The notes under the pieces: generated by a model
The model's database searches: none
Seen by the model: the letters and a program-made list of their open reading frames with translations, nothing else
Told to the model about the DNA's origin: nothing
Source: Minisyncoccota bacterium
Lineage (GTDB): Bacteria > Patescibacteriota > Minisyncoccia > Phycocordibacterales > UBA12079
Assembly (NCBI GenBank): GCA_023129575.1
Contig: JAGMBS010000005.1
Span: 1-51,395, forward strand
Direction of reading: 5' to 3'
Length of the DNA stretch: 51,395 bases
Position numbers and translations under genes: made by a program
Shown here: positions 35,589-44,385 of the stretch, in pieces
Layout of the letters: each line of letters begins with the position of its first letter
Numbering within the stretch: the stretch's first letter is position 1

Positions 35589-36806
35589 TTATTCTGCGTC
35601 ACTCCCGGCTTTATTATCTGCGGACTCACTATCATCACTGTTTGCCTCGTTTCTTCCCGTTCCGCGGATGTCAATTTTCCAGCCGGTTAAACGGGCGGCG
35701 AGCCGAACATTTTGCCCGCCTTTGCCAATCGCCAGCGACTGCTGGTCTTCCGAGACCTCCACCACGGCCTTTTTTTCCTCCTCGTTCAATTCAATGCCGA
35801 TTATTTGGGCGGGGGAAAGAGCCTCCGCGATAAATTTTTCGGGGTCCTCCGACCACTCTATAATATCAATTTTTTCTCCTCCCAATTCGCTCATAACAGT
35901 GGAGACCCGAACGCCCCTTTGCCCTACCAGCGAACCGATCGGGTCAATATTTTCATCATTGGAATGAACGGCTATTTTGGACCGGGAACCGGCCTCTCTG
36001 ACAATGGCCTTAATTTCCACGGTACCGCTGGCTATTTCCGGAACTTCCATTTCAAATAATTTGCGCAAAAATTGCGGGTGGGCGCGGGACAGCCGCAAAA
36101 AAACTCCGCGGGGCGTTTCTTCCACCGAATATAAATAAGCGCGCATTCTTTCTCCGGGTCTGTATCTTTCCGACTGAATTTGTTCCGAGTAAGGCAAGAC
36201 CCCGGTGGCTCTGTGCAAATCCACGAAAATATTTCCTCTTTCTACCCGTTGGATTATCCCGCTGACAATTTCGCCCTGTTTGCCGTCAAATTCTTTGGAA
36301 ATGGATATTTTTTCGGCCTCCCTTATTTTTTGAATGATAGTTTGTTTGGCGGTTTGCGCCGCGATCCGCCCAAAATCGCTTTTTGTTTCCAGAGGAAAAA
36401 TAATTTCCTCATCCAATTGGGCGTCTTTTTTAATTTTTTTGGCGTCTTCCATCAAAATATGGTGTTCCGGATTGAAGTGGGCTCTTTCATCTTGCTTGTC
36501 CTCCGCAGTTTTCTTGCCCTTCGTAGCTTCAGCGGAGAAGGGAGCGGAGGAGGATTCGTCGGGGAGAGACGCTTCTTCCTCCATTTTAACCACGCTTTCA
36601 TCAACGACTATTTTAATTTGGGAGAACTCGGCAGTGCCCGTCTGAATGTCAAATTTGGCTCGGATTATTTGGCCCCGCTTGCCGTATTCTTTTTTGTAAG
36701 CGCTCGCCAAAGCCATTTCAATGGCTTCTATTATTTTCGCGCGCGGGATATTTTTTTCCTGTTCCATTTGGTCCAGAACGGAATGAATTGTTTTTAAGTC
36801 AAACAT
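35589..36806 (-). CDS. nusA: transcription termination/antitermination factor NusA
   Basis: S1 and KH domains; DPIGSLVGQRGVRVSTVMSELGGEKIDIIEWSEDPEKFIAEALSPA; QSLAIGKGGQNVRLAARLTGWKIDI. Confidence 0.96.
   Translation of the reverse strand: MFDLKTIHSVLDQMEQEKNIPRAKIIEAIEMALASAYKKEYGKRGQIIRAKFDIQTGTAEFSQIKIVVDESVVKMEEEASLPDESSSAPFSAEATKGKKTAEDKQDERAHFNPEHHILMEDAKKIKKDAQLDEEIIFPLETKSDFGRIAAQTAKQTIIQKIREAEKISISKEFDGKQGEIVSGIIQRVERGNIFVDLHRATGVLPYSEQIQSERYRPGERMRAYLYSVEETPRGVFLRLSRAHPQFLRKLFEMEVPEIASGTVEIKAIVREAGSRSKIAVHSNDENIDPIGSLVGQRGVRVSTVMSELGGEKIDIIEWSEDPEKFIAEALSPAQIIGIELNEEEKKAVVEVSEDQQSLAIGKGGQNVRLAARLTGWKIDIRGTGRNEANSDDSESADNKAGSDAE
36517..36542. repeat. palindrome family C copy 2, in frame inside nusA
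   Basis: CCCTTCGTAGCTTCAGCGGAGAAGGG; encodes PFSAEATKG; nested inside outer arms TCCTCCGC (36499) / GCGGAGGA (36544). Confidence 0.6.
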
Positions 36807-37042
36807 ATAATTAGTTAATTAGGTTTTAGGGAAATAGAGGAAAATTCGCGAAGCGAATTTTCCTCCTTTGTTCTTAAGTTTTAAAATTTTAATAAAAACA
36901 GTCCGCTGGCAAGCGAACCGATTACTTTCATCTCAATCAATAAAATTTAGAATACCATTTTGGCGAACAAAACGCAAATTTTTGTTTATCCACAGTTTCT
37001 TATTTAGGAGTTTCAGAATTTGAGATGTATAATCAAGCGTGA

Positions 37043-38218
37043 ATGAAAAAGGTAAAGTTTGACGTTGGCAAAATAATTTGGACAAGCGTCGCGGTGGCGA
37101 TTGTGTTTTTTGTGCTTGTGATATCGGTGATTGACGACGGCCAATATACTTTGCGCCAAGCCGAGGCGGGGAGCGAACATAATGTTTCCGGCTACGCTTG
37201 GAGCGACAATATCGGCTGGATTAGTTTTAATTGTTTGGACGCGGGGACCTGCGGGACCGCTAATTACGGAGTGAATATCGCGATAAACGGAAATATGTCC
37301 GGTTACGCTTGGAGCGACAATATCGGCTGGATTTCATTTAATGAGAGTGATTTAAGCGGATGTCCTATTCCGAATGACGACGAATGCAAAGCCAAATTGA
37401 CCGGCAGTCATTTAAGCGGTTGGGCGAAGGCCTTGGCGGGCGAGGAGGCGGCTGACGGTTGGGACGGCTGGATAAGTTTGGGAAAACAAACCGGTGAAAC
37501 AATAGATTACGGTGTGGATTTGGTCGGAGACAATTTTGAGGGATACGCCTGGGGAGACGAGGTGGTTGGCTGGATTCAATTTAATCCGGCTTACGGAGGG
37601 GTGGTCTGCGAAGAGGGAACAGTGGTTATAGATTCGTTTTATGTGAATAACATCCAGACCGGTTTTAATCCGAGTGCGACTTGGACAACGACAGACGCTA
37701 ACAAATGCAAGGGCGATTGGACAACGGGGAATATTTGTTCTTCCGTCGCGGATTGCGCGAGCGTGGTTAATTTTGAAATTGATCAGCCGATGCCGGCCGG
37801 AGGAATGACTTATACTTTAACCTGCTATGGTCTGGGGGGGACAGCTTCCGAGAGCGTTAGTCCGGCGGCGTATTTTGAATTAACGGGAAATCCCGCGGAG
37901 ATGGACGCGGTGTTTACGGGCGGCGGCGCCACCACAACACCGATAAACATTAGTGTCGTGTCAATGAATGGTTTTAATAATAATGTGACTTTGTCCGCCG
38001 ATCTCGGTTCTTTGCCAAGCGGTTCCGCGGCGATTTTTTCCGACACCGTATTGGCTTTTTCTGAATACGGCGCCGGCTCAGAATTGAAAATATATATACC
38101 GGAGCCGATTTCCGGTTCTTATGATATAGAAATATCGGGCAACGGCCAGGATGTTATTATGATATTGGATATAGTTATAAACGCCACGGGCATTGCTCCG
38201 GTTTTTGAAGAAATATAA
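37043..38218 (+). CDS. secreted/surface protein with YAWSDNIGWISFN repeats
   Basis: N-terminal TM; repeats SGYAWSDNIGWISFN (x2), WDGWISLG, EGYAWGDEVVGWIQFN. Confidence 0.75.
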   Translation: MKKVKFDVGKIIWTSVAVAIVFFVLVISVIDDGQYTLRQAEAGSEHNVSGYAWSDNIGWISFNCLDAGTCGTANYGVNIAINGNMSGYAWSDNIGWISFNESDLSGCPIPNDDECKAKLTGSHLSGWAKALAGEEAADGWDGWISLGKQTGETIDYGVDLVGDNFEGYAWGDEVVGWIQFNPAYGGVVCEEGTVVIDSFYVNNIQTGFNPSATWTTTDANKCKGDWTTGNICSSVADCASVVNFEIDQPMPAGGMTYTLTCYGLGGTASESVSPAAYFELTGNPAEMDAVFTGGGATTTPINISVVSMNGFNNNVTLSADLGSLPSGSAAIFSDTVLAFSEYGAGSELKIYIPEPISGSYDIEISGNGQDVIMILDIVINATGIAPVFEEI

Positions 38219-38244
38219 TCCATTAATTTTAAATTTGCGATATT

Positions 38245-38709
38245 ATGTTAAATATAAAACAAAATTCAGGAAGATCCTTTTTGGTTATAGGAATAGGATT
38301 GGCGGTGTTTATTTGTTTTATTCTTTTCTGTTTTTTTCAAGTTCAAAATAAGAATAAAACAAACGGTATTTTGAACGAAGATGTTACGCCGGAACCGACG
38401 AATGTCCCCGCCTTGGAAGAGATAGCCAGAAAAAAAGGGGGAAAATATGTCGCGCCGGCGCCAACGGATGTCCCGACTTTGGAAGAAATAGCGGAAAAAG
38501 AAAGCCGGGAATATGTCGCGCCAAAACCGACTGACACGCTGCCTTTAAAGATATTGGGAGGGGAAGAAAATTCTGTCGCGCCCGCGCCAATTGATGAAGT
38601 GATTATTGATGAACCGACAACTCCGGAGGAGCCGGCAGAATCGACGGACGCTCCTCCTTTGGATGAATCAATGATCCCGGAACCGACCAATATTCCTCCT
38701 TTGGAATAA
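38245..38709 (+). CDS. membrane-anchored Pro/Thr/Glu-rich repeat protein
   Basis: TM plus imperfect repeats EPTNVPALEEIARKKGGKYVAPAPTDVPTLEEIAEKESREYVAPKPTD. Confidence 0.65.
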   Translation: MLNIKQNSGRSFLVIGIGLAVFICFILFCFFQVQNKNKTNGILNEDVTPEPTNVPALEEIARKKGGKYVAPAPTDVPTLEEIAEKESREYVAPKPTDTLPLKILGGEENSVAPAPIDEVIIDEPTTPEEPAESTDAPPLDESMIPEPTNIPPLE

Positions 38710-38773
38710 TATTAGAATAAATAACGCGGAATATTTTATTATTTTAAGATTATTTAGTTAATTAGTAAAAATT

Positions 38774-39475
38774 ATGCAAAGCGCAAAACAAAACATTCTC
38801 CAAACACTTAAAATCATTGCTCTGGCTTTAATTCTCACCACGGGCTTAAGTATCGCCCTGGCCTGGAACGGTCCCACCGCCGCGCCGCCGGGCAATAATA
38901 CGGACGAACCCCTCAACACCAGCAACAATTGGCAGACAAAATACGGTTATCTCAGCTTGCCGAAACTCATCGACTCCAACGACGGACAAACAGGTTATTA
39001 TTTAGACCCCGGAGCCAATTCCTGGCTCTACCGCCTCTACTCCTATGACATCCGTTCCAGTATTTTTTATGATCAAGATAATACCGATTATTATGTTGAC
39101 CCGGCAAGTACTTCCAAATTCAACACAATTAATTTGGGCGGGGTAAGTCGGAGCAGTTGGCCTGTTGATACAGATACTGATACAAATACATGGAGACCAG
39201 CCCAGACATTGTCTGTTTCCGGGCAGACCTTATCCATAAGCAGTGGTAATTCAGTGGCTTTGCCGAGTGGGCTTTCAATTGTTGAATATTCTGGCACCGG
39301 ATGTGGGAACTGTCCATGCGGTTATTCTCGTATCGGGGGGAGCCGTAGCAATAAATATTGTTATGAAAGTTGTAATGGCCATGTGTGTACCCCCGAGGGA
39401 CATGGCAAGGCTATGTGTTGGCTGGGTGGCGGTAATAATTATGATACGTCATGGGCAATGCACTGCGTTGAATAA
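38774..39475 (+). CDS. surface/prepilin-like protein, paralogue 1, Cys-rich C-terminal tail
   Basis: N-terminal TM; FYDQDNTDYYVDPASTSKFN; near-identical N-terminus to 40916-41488. Confidence 0.72.
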   Translation: MQSAKQNILQTLKIIALALILTTGLSIALAWNGPTAAPPGNNTDEPLNTSNNWQTKYGYLSLPKLIDSNDGQTGYYLDPGANSWLYRLYSYDIRSSIFYDQDNTDYYVDPASTSKFNTINLGGVSRSSWPVDTDTDTNTWRPAQTLSVSGQTLSISSGNSVALPSGLSIVEYSGTGCGNCPCGYSRIGGSRSNKYCYESCNGHVCTPEGHGKAMCWLGGGNNYDTSWAMHCVE

Positions 39476-39497
39476 GTAAAAAGAAGAAAAAAGAAAA

Positions 39498-39579
39498 GGG
39501 GTCAGCCACCTTTTATTTTATTTTCGCGCAAATCGTTAAAAACAAAAGCAGGGCGGGCGACGAAGTCGCCCGCCCTTTT
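39498..39579 (+). repeat. composite repeat: GGGGTCAGCCACCTTTTATT box + CGCAAATCGTTAAAAACAAAARCA + GGGCGGGCGAC-GAA-GTCGCCCGCCC-TTTT terminator (copy 1)
   Basis: shared with 41624-41703 and 42310-42391. Confidence 0.82.
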
Positions 39580-39726
39580 GATTTATCCACTTTGTGTATT
39601 TGACAAAATTAGGGGTTTTAATATAATACTGGTATTAGTATCAATTTATGGAGTTGTGCTCCACATATTTATATAATTTGCGTCAGGTGTTTAACGCAGT
39701 TTAATAATAATTATTGCATATCAAAT

Positions 39727-40854
39727 ATGATAAACAGATTATATAATTTGGAAAAATTAATCAAAAAACAAAAAGTTTTGGTTATTTACGGACCGAGAAG
39801 GGTTGGTAAAACGACTTTATTAAATGATTTTTTGTCCAAAACAAAACTGAAATTCAAATTGGACTCGGGGGATAATATTAAAGTTCAGCATATTTTAAAG
39901 TCCCAGGATTTTGCGCGGATATTGGAATATGCCGGCGATTATAAATTAATTGCTCTTGATGAAGCCCAACAAATACCGAATATTGGTATGGGATTAAAGA
40001 TTTTGGTTGATCAAGTCCAAGGTTTATGTATTATCGCCACCGGTTCGGCTTCTTTTGCTTTATCGCAACAAATTGGAGAGCCGTTGACGGGCAGAAAAAA
40101 GACAATTATTTTATACCCGCTTTCGCAAAAAGAATTATTACCTGAATGCAATAATAATAAATTTGAATTAAGACAAAAATTGGAAGAATTTTTGGTGTTT
40201 GGGTCATATCCGGAAGTTATTACCGCTCGAACAAAAGCCAAAAAAATTGATGTTTTGAAAGAATTGGCGGACTCGTATTTATTAAAAGATGTATTCGCTT
40301 TAGAGAAAATAAAAAATTCTGTGGCTTTGTTGAATTTATTAAAATTGGTCGCTTTTCAGATAGGCAGTGAAGTTTCCTTAAATGAATTGGCTACTCAAGT
40401 AAAACTTGATGTAAAAACAGTGGAGAGATATTTGGATATTATGGAAAAAGCGTTTGTTTTAAAAAAAGTTGGCGCTTTTAGCCGTAATTTAAGAAAAGAA
40501 ATATATAGTAAAAATAAATATTATTTTTATGATAATGGAGCGCGGAATGCCGTTATTTCACAATTTAATGATTTAAAAGACAGAAATGATGTCGGAGCAC
40601 TTTGGGAAAATTTTATTGTTATGGAACGGTTGAAAAAACAAGAATATAATCGTATTTATTCTAATAATTATTTTTGGCGAACTTATGACCACAAAGAAAT
40701 TGACTGGGTGGAAGAAAGGGAAGGTAAATTATTCGGTTATGAAATCAAATGGGGAAATAAAAAACACAAGGAGCCGAAGTTGTGGAAAGACACTTATAGT
40801 AATGCGGAGTTTCAAGTGATAAACCAAGATAATTATTTTGATTTTATAATATGA
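39727..40854 (+). CDS. AAA ATPase with DUF4143-like C-terminus
   Basis: VIYGPRRVGKTTLL, YKLIALDEAQQIPNIG, YEIKWGNK. Confidence 0.88.
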   Translation: MINRLYNLEKLIKKQKVLVIYGPRRVGKTTLLNDFLSKTKLKFKLDSGDNIKVQHILKSQDFARILEYAGDYKLIALDEAQQIPNIGMGLKILVDQVQGLCIIATGSASFALSQQIGEPLTGRKKTIILYPLSQKELLPECNNNKFELRQKLEEFLVFGSYPEVITARTKAKKIDVLKELADSYLLKDVFALEKIKNSVALLNLLKLVAFQIGSEVSLNELATQVKLDVKTVERYLDIMEKAFVLKKVGAFSRNLRKEIYSKNKYYFYDNGARNAVISQFNDLKDRNDVGALWENFIVMERLKKQEYNRIYSNNYFWRTYDHKEIDWVEEREGKLFGYEIKWGNKKHKEPKLWKDTYSNAEFQVINQDNYFDFII

Positions 40855-40915
40855 ATAAAATTTATCCCCACTTATAAAAAGACGACACTCATTTTTTGGT
40901 ATATAATCTAAACAT

Positions 40916-41488
40916 ATGCAAAACACCAAGCAACAAGTTCTCCAAACACTCAAAATCATCGCTCTGGCTTTAATTCTCACCACGGGCTTAAGCATCGCCC
41001 TGGCCTGGAACGGTCCCACCGCCGCGCCGCCGGGCAATAATACGGACGAACCCCTCAACACCAGCAATAATTGGCAGACAAAATACGGTTATCTCAGCTT
41101 GCCGAAACTCATTGACTCCAACGATGGACAAACGGGCTATTACTTAGACCCCGGAGCCAACTCTTGGCTTTATCGTCTCTACTCCTATGACATCCATTCC
41201 AGTATTTTTTATGATCAGGACAATACCAGTTATTATGTTGACCCGGCGAGTACTTCTAAATTCAACACAATTAATTTGGGCGGGGTGAACAGGAGCAGTT
41301 GGCCGGGTGTCGGGACAATAAAAGTTAATTATGGAGATTGTGTATTTGTAAATCATTGTGGTAGTACGCGATATGTAACCTATTGTCCTAGCAATAAAGT
41401 TATGGTTGCCCATGCTCTTTATGGTTCTGTTGGAGACGATGGATGTGGAACTGAATGGATAAAATGCTGTAGTTTGAAAATAGAGTAG
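40916..41488 (+). CDS. surface/prepilin-like protein, paralogue 2, divergent Cys-containing tail
   Basis: first about 130 codons near-identical to 38774-39162, tail unrelated. Confidence 0.72.
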   Translation: MQNTKQQVLQTLKIIALALILTTGLSIALAWNGPTAAPPGNNTDEPLNTSNNWQTKYGYLSLPKLIDSNDGQTGYYLDPGANSWLYRLYSYDIHSSIFYDQDNTSYYVDPASTSKFNTINLGGVNRSSWPGVGTIKVNYGDCVFVNHCGSTRYVTYCPSNKVMVAHALYGSVGDDGCGTEWIKCCSLKIE

Positions 41489-41562
41489 TTGTATGATAAG
41501 AAAAATTGAGTGAAAAAGGGGTCAGCCACTTTTTAATTATTCTTTTGTGATACAATAGCAAA

Positions 41563-41634
41563 ATGCCGCGAGCAATAAGAACAGATATTGGCGATTATGT
41601 TTATCATATATTAAACAGAGGAAAAAGGTGTTAG
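41563..41634 (+). pseudogene. N-terminal remnant of a REP-associated tyrosine transposase (RAYT, Y1 family)
   Basis: MPRAIRTDIGDYVYHILNRGKRC*, truncated at a repeat box. Confidence 0.6.
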
Positions 41635-41703
41635 CCACTTTTTATTTCCACGCAAATCGTTAAAAACAAAAACAGGGCGGGCGACGAAGTCGCCCGCCCT
41701 TTT
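41624..41703 (+). repeat. composite repeat with terminator, copy 2
   Basis: AAAAAGGTGTTAGCCACTTTTTATTTCCACGCAAATCGTTAAAAACAAAAACAGGGCGGGCGACGAAGTCGCCCGCCCTTTT. Confidence 0.82.
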
Positions 41704-41754
41704 GCATTTATTCACAATTTTGTATTTGACTTGGCAAGAATTTTTTAATACCAT

Positions 41755-42255
41755 ATGAGGTATAAAGTTGAATTTATTTTTATGAAAAATAAAAAAATAA
41801 ATCCCGTTAGAGATAAGAAGCCAAAAATTTCCGTAATTTCTAACGGGATAAAAAAAGCCAATTTGCCTTTTGACAAAATGTCTGAAAAAGAAAAAGATTA
41901 TGTCGCTATCATCTTAGAGGAAGTTCGTTCCAATTTTGCCGTGTTTGGGGAAACACTCGGCGGTTTTGGAGATAAACTTGAACTTGTTCGTCAAAAAGGA
42001 GACGCAACTTTTGAAGAAGTCGGCAGAATTAAAGGAGAGATAATTGTAATCAAAGAGGATATAGTTGAAATTAAAGGAGAAATGAAAGAGATGAATAACC
42101 GTCTTGATAGAATTGAGTCGGAAGTTTTATCAATAAGAAGTGAGATTGAAATGTTAAAAATGATTTTAACAAAAAAAGTTGATATTGATTATGTTGAAAA
42201 ATTGGAAATAAGATTAAGAACAGTGGAAAATCATTTAAAATTATCAGTGGTGTGA
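41755..42255 (+). CDS. hypothetical coiled-coil protein carrying an in-frame family B palindrome
   Basis: NPVRDKKPKISVISNGI encoded by the 49-bp element; coiled-coil C-terminus. Confidence 0.65.
   Translation: MRYKVEFIFMKNKKINPVRDKKPKISVISNGIKKANLPFDKMSEKEKDYVAIILEEVRSNFAVFGETLGGFGDKLELVRQKGDATFEEVGRIKGEIIVIKEDIVEIKGEMKEMNNRLDRIESEVLSIRSEIEMLKMILTKKVDIDYVEKLEIRLRTVENHLKLSVV
41801..41849. repeat. 49-bp palindromic element, family B copy 3 (coding)
   Basis: ATCCCGTTAGAGATAAGAAGCCAAAAATTTCCGTAATTTCTAACGGGAT. Confidence 0.88.
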
Positions 42256-42309
42256 TTTGATTGAAATAAATAAACGGGGTCAGCCACCTTTTATTTCATA
42301 AGATAAAAG

Positions 42310-42391
42310 TAAAAGGGATCAACCGCCTTTTATTTCCACGCAAATCGTTAAAAACAAAAACAGGGCGGGCGACGAAGTCGCCCGTCCTTTC
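42310..42391 (+). repeat. composite repeat with terminator, copy 3
   Basis: GGGATCAACCGCCTTTTATTTCCACGCAAATCGTTAAAAACAAAAACAGGGCGGGCGACGAAGTCGCCCGTCCTTT. Confidence 0.82.
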
Positions 42392-42454
42392 TTTTTTTGT
42401 GTCGGCTGGTGATAAGTTGGAAAAATTATTTTAATTTTGTTGTATAATATAAGC

Positions 42455-44269
42455 GTGTTTATAGACAAAAATAAAGTCGCGGATTTGATTTTGGAAACGG
42501 GTTTGATAAATCGGGAGGATTTTGATTTGGCGCGCGCGGAAGCGGACAACAAAGGCGTGAGCGTTTGCGATATTTTGGTAAGACAAGGAAAAATGAGCGA
42601 GGACGAACGGCGGGATGTCCAGATGAAAGTTTATGGAGCTTCTTTTGTTAATTTGAGAAAAAGAAAAATCGCAAAAGATATTTTGTTTATTATTCCGGAA
42701 CCGTTAGCGCGCCGTTATGGCGTGATCGCTTTTGAACGAGACGAGAAAAATTTGAAAGTGGCGATTTTGAATTTGGATAATTTGGAAAAAATTGATTTTT
42801 TGAGGAAAAAAGCAGGTCTCAGAATTATTCCGCGCTTGACCGACCGGGCTTCTTTCAGCGGCGCTTTGCTGCGTTACCAAGAATTGTTAAGAGATGAATA
42901 CGGGGCGGCAATTCAAAAAGAATTTTTATCTTTTCAAACAATTTCAGGCGAGTCCTTGGCGGAATTGCCACGGGAGAAACTTTTGGAATTAGCGAGGGAC
43001 AAGCGAATTAATTTTGTGTTTGAATTGCTTTTGAGGCACGCTCTTACGCAGGGCGCTTCCAATATCCATATAGAACCGCGGCGGGATGATACTTTGATAA
43101 GATATCGGATAGGAGGTGTTTTGTATCCGGCGATGGCGTTGCCTAAAAACGCGGCGGTTATTTTAGCGCTGAAAATAAAAGCGCTGTCCGGTCTGGGAAG
43201 AGGCGCGGTTTTGTCCAAGCGAAAAATTGAAGAAGATCCTTTGGAAATCCGCCCAGACGGCCGTTTCCAATTGGGCTTTGACGGAAAAGGGGCCAATTTT
43301 CAGGCGCGCTCAGTTCCTTCTTTTTGGGGCGAGAGAATTGTTTTGAATATCTTGCGGGAAGGCGATTCAGGTTTTTCATTGGAAAATTTGGGATTTCACG
43401 GTCGGGGTTTGGATGTTCCGCGCGCGTTAATGGACAAGAAGGAAAAATTGGTTTTAATCGCCGGGAAAAAACAATCCGGCCGAACGACTACTTTTTACAC
43501 TTTTCTTGATTTGCTGAAAAGTCCCGGCTTAAGTATCGCGACACTGGAAGATTCTATCGGATTTCAGATGCTTGGGATTAGCCAGACGGCGACTAATCCG
43601 GAAATCGGTTTTAATATCTCAAACGGCGTCCGGCGCTTGGCGAAACAAGACATAGATGTTTTGGCGGTGGATGAGATTGACAATTTGAACGCCTTGTCCT
43701 GTTCAATTGACATTGCCAATGAGGATAAATTTGTATTTTCTGTTTTGGAAACGGAAGAGAATTCAACGGCCAAAATAATCGCTAAACTTGGAAGCGCGCA
43801 GTTGAGTTCGCCGTCTATCGCTTTTGGTTTGGGGGCGGTGATTTTGCAAAAATTGCTGCCAAAACTATCTGCCCGGAACAGGCGGGAGCATTATTTGAGC
43901 GTCTCTGAAATAAAAAGATTATCCAAACAAGCCGATTTGGAAAAAGTGATGGACGCGCTGGTGGAAGAGCGGGTTTTGGCGGAAAAAACGCCCTGGTCCA
44001 AAATGCTGTTTTATAAATCAGTAATTGAAAAAGATAATCCGCCCCAAGCAGACGCTTCCTCCTCCGCTAAAGCTACGGAGGACAGGCAAGGGAAAATAAT
44101 GGTGAGCGAGGTTTTGAAAATCAGTCCGATGATAAAAGAATTGATTTTGAAAAACGAAACGGCGGAGAAAATTGAGAGGCAGGCGCGCCAAGAAGGAATG
44201 TTGACTCTAACGGAAGATATGGTTTTCAAAGCGGTTCAGGGCTTAGTATCTTTGGACGAGATTCTTTAG
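42455..44269 (+). CDS. GspE/PilB-like ATPase with degenerate catalytic motifs
   Basis: T2SSE_N-like N-terminus; HALTQGASNIHIEPRRDDTLIRYRIGGVL; altered P-loop GKKQSGRTTTFYTFL; GTG start 7 nt after TATAAT. Confidence 0.82.
   Translation: MFIDKNKVADLILETGLINREDFDLARAEADNKGVSVCDILVRQGKMSEDERRDVQMKVYGASFVNLRKRKIAKDILFIIPEPLARRYGVIAFERDEKNLKVAILNLDNLEKIDFLRKKAGLRIIPRLTDRASFSGALLRYQELLRDEYGAAIQKEFLSFQTISGESLAELPREKLLELARDKRINFVFELLLRHALTQGASNIHIEPRRDDTLIRYRIGGVLYPAMALPKNAAVILALKIKALSGLGRGAVLSKRKIEEDPLEIRPDGRFQLGFDGKGANFQARSVPSFWGERIVLNILREGDSGFSLENLGFHGRGLDVPRALMDKKEKLVLIAGKKQSGRTTTFYTFLDLLKSPGLSIATLEDSIGFQMLGISQTATNPEIGFNISNGVRRLAKQDIDVLAVDEIDNLNALSCSIDIANEDKFVFSVLETEENSTAKIIAKLGSAQLSSPSIAFGLGAVILQKLLPKLSARNRREHYLSVSEIKRLSKQADLEKVMDALVEERVLAEKTPWSKMLFYKSVIEKDNPPQADASSSAKATEDRQGKIMVSEVLKISPMIKELILKNETAEKIERQARQEGMLTLTEDMVFKAVQGLVSLDEIL
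44060..44082. repeat. palindrome family C copy 3, in frame inside the GspE-like gene
   Basis: TCCTCCGCTAAAGCTACGGAGGA encoding SSSAKATED. Confidence 0.75.
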
Positions 44270-44385
44270 AAATTTTGAATTTCAAATTTTGAATTTTGAT
44301 TCAAAATTTCAAATTCAAAATTATAATCCATTTTTTGATATTGATTGTTGTTTAGAGTTTAGGTTTTTGGACTTAATATAGAAAT

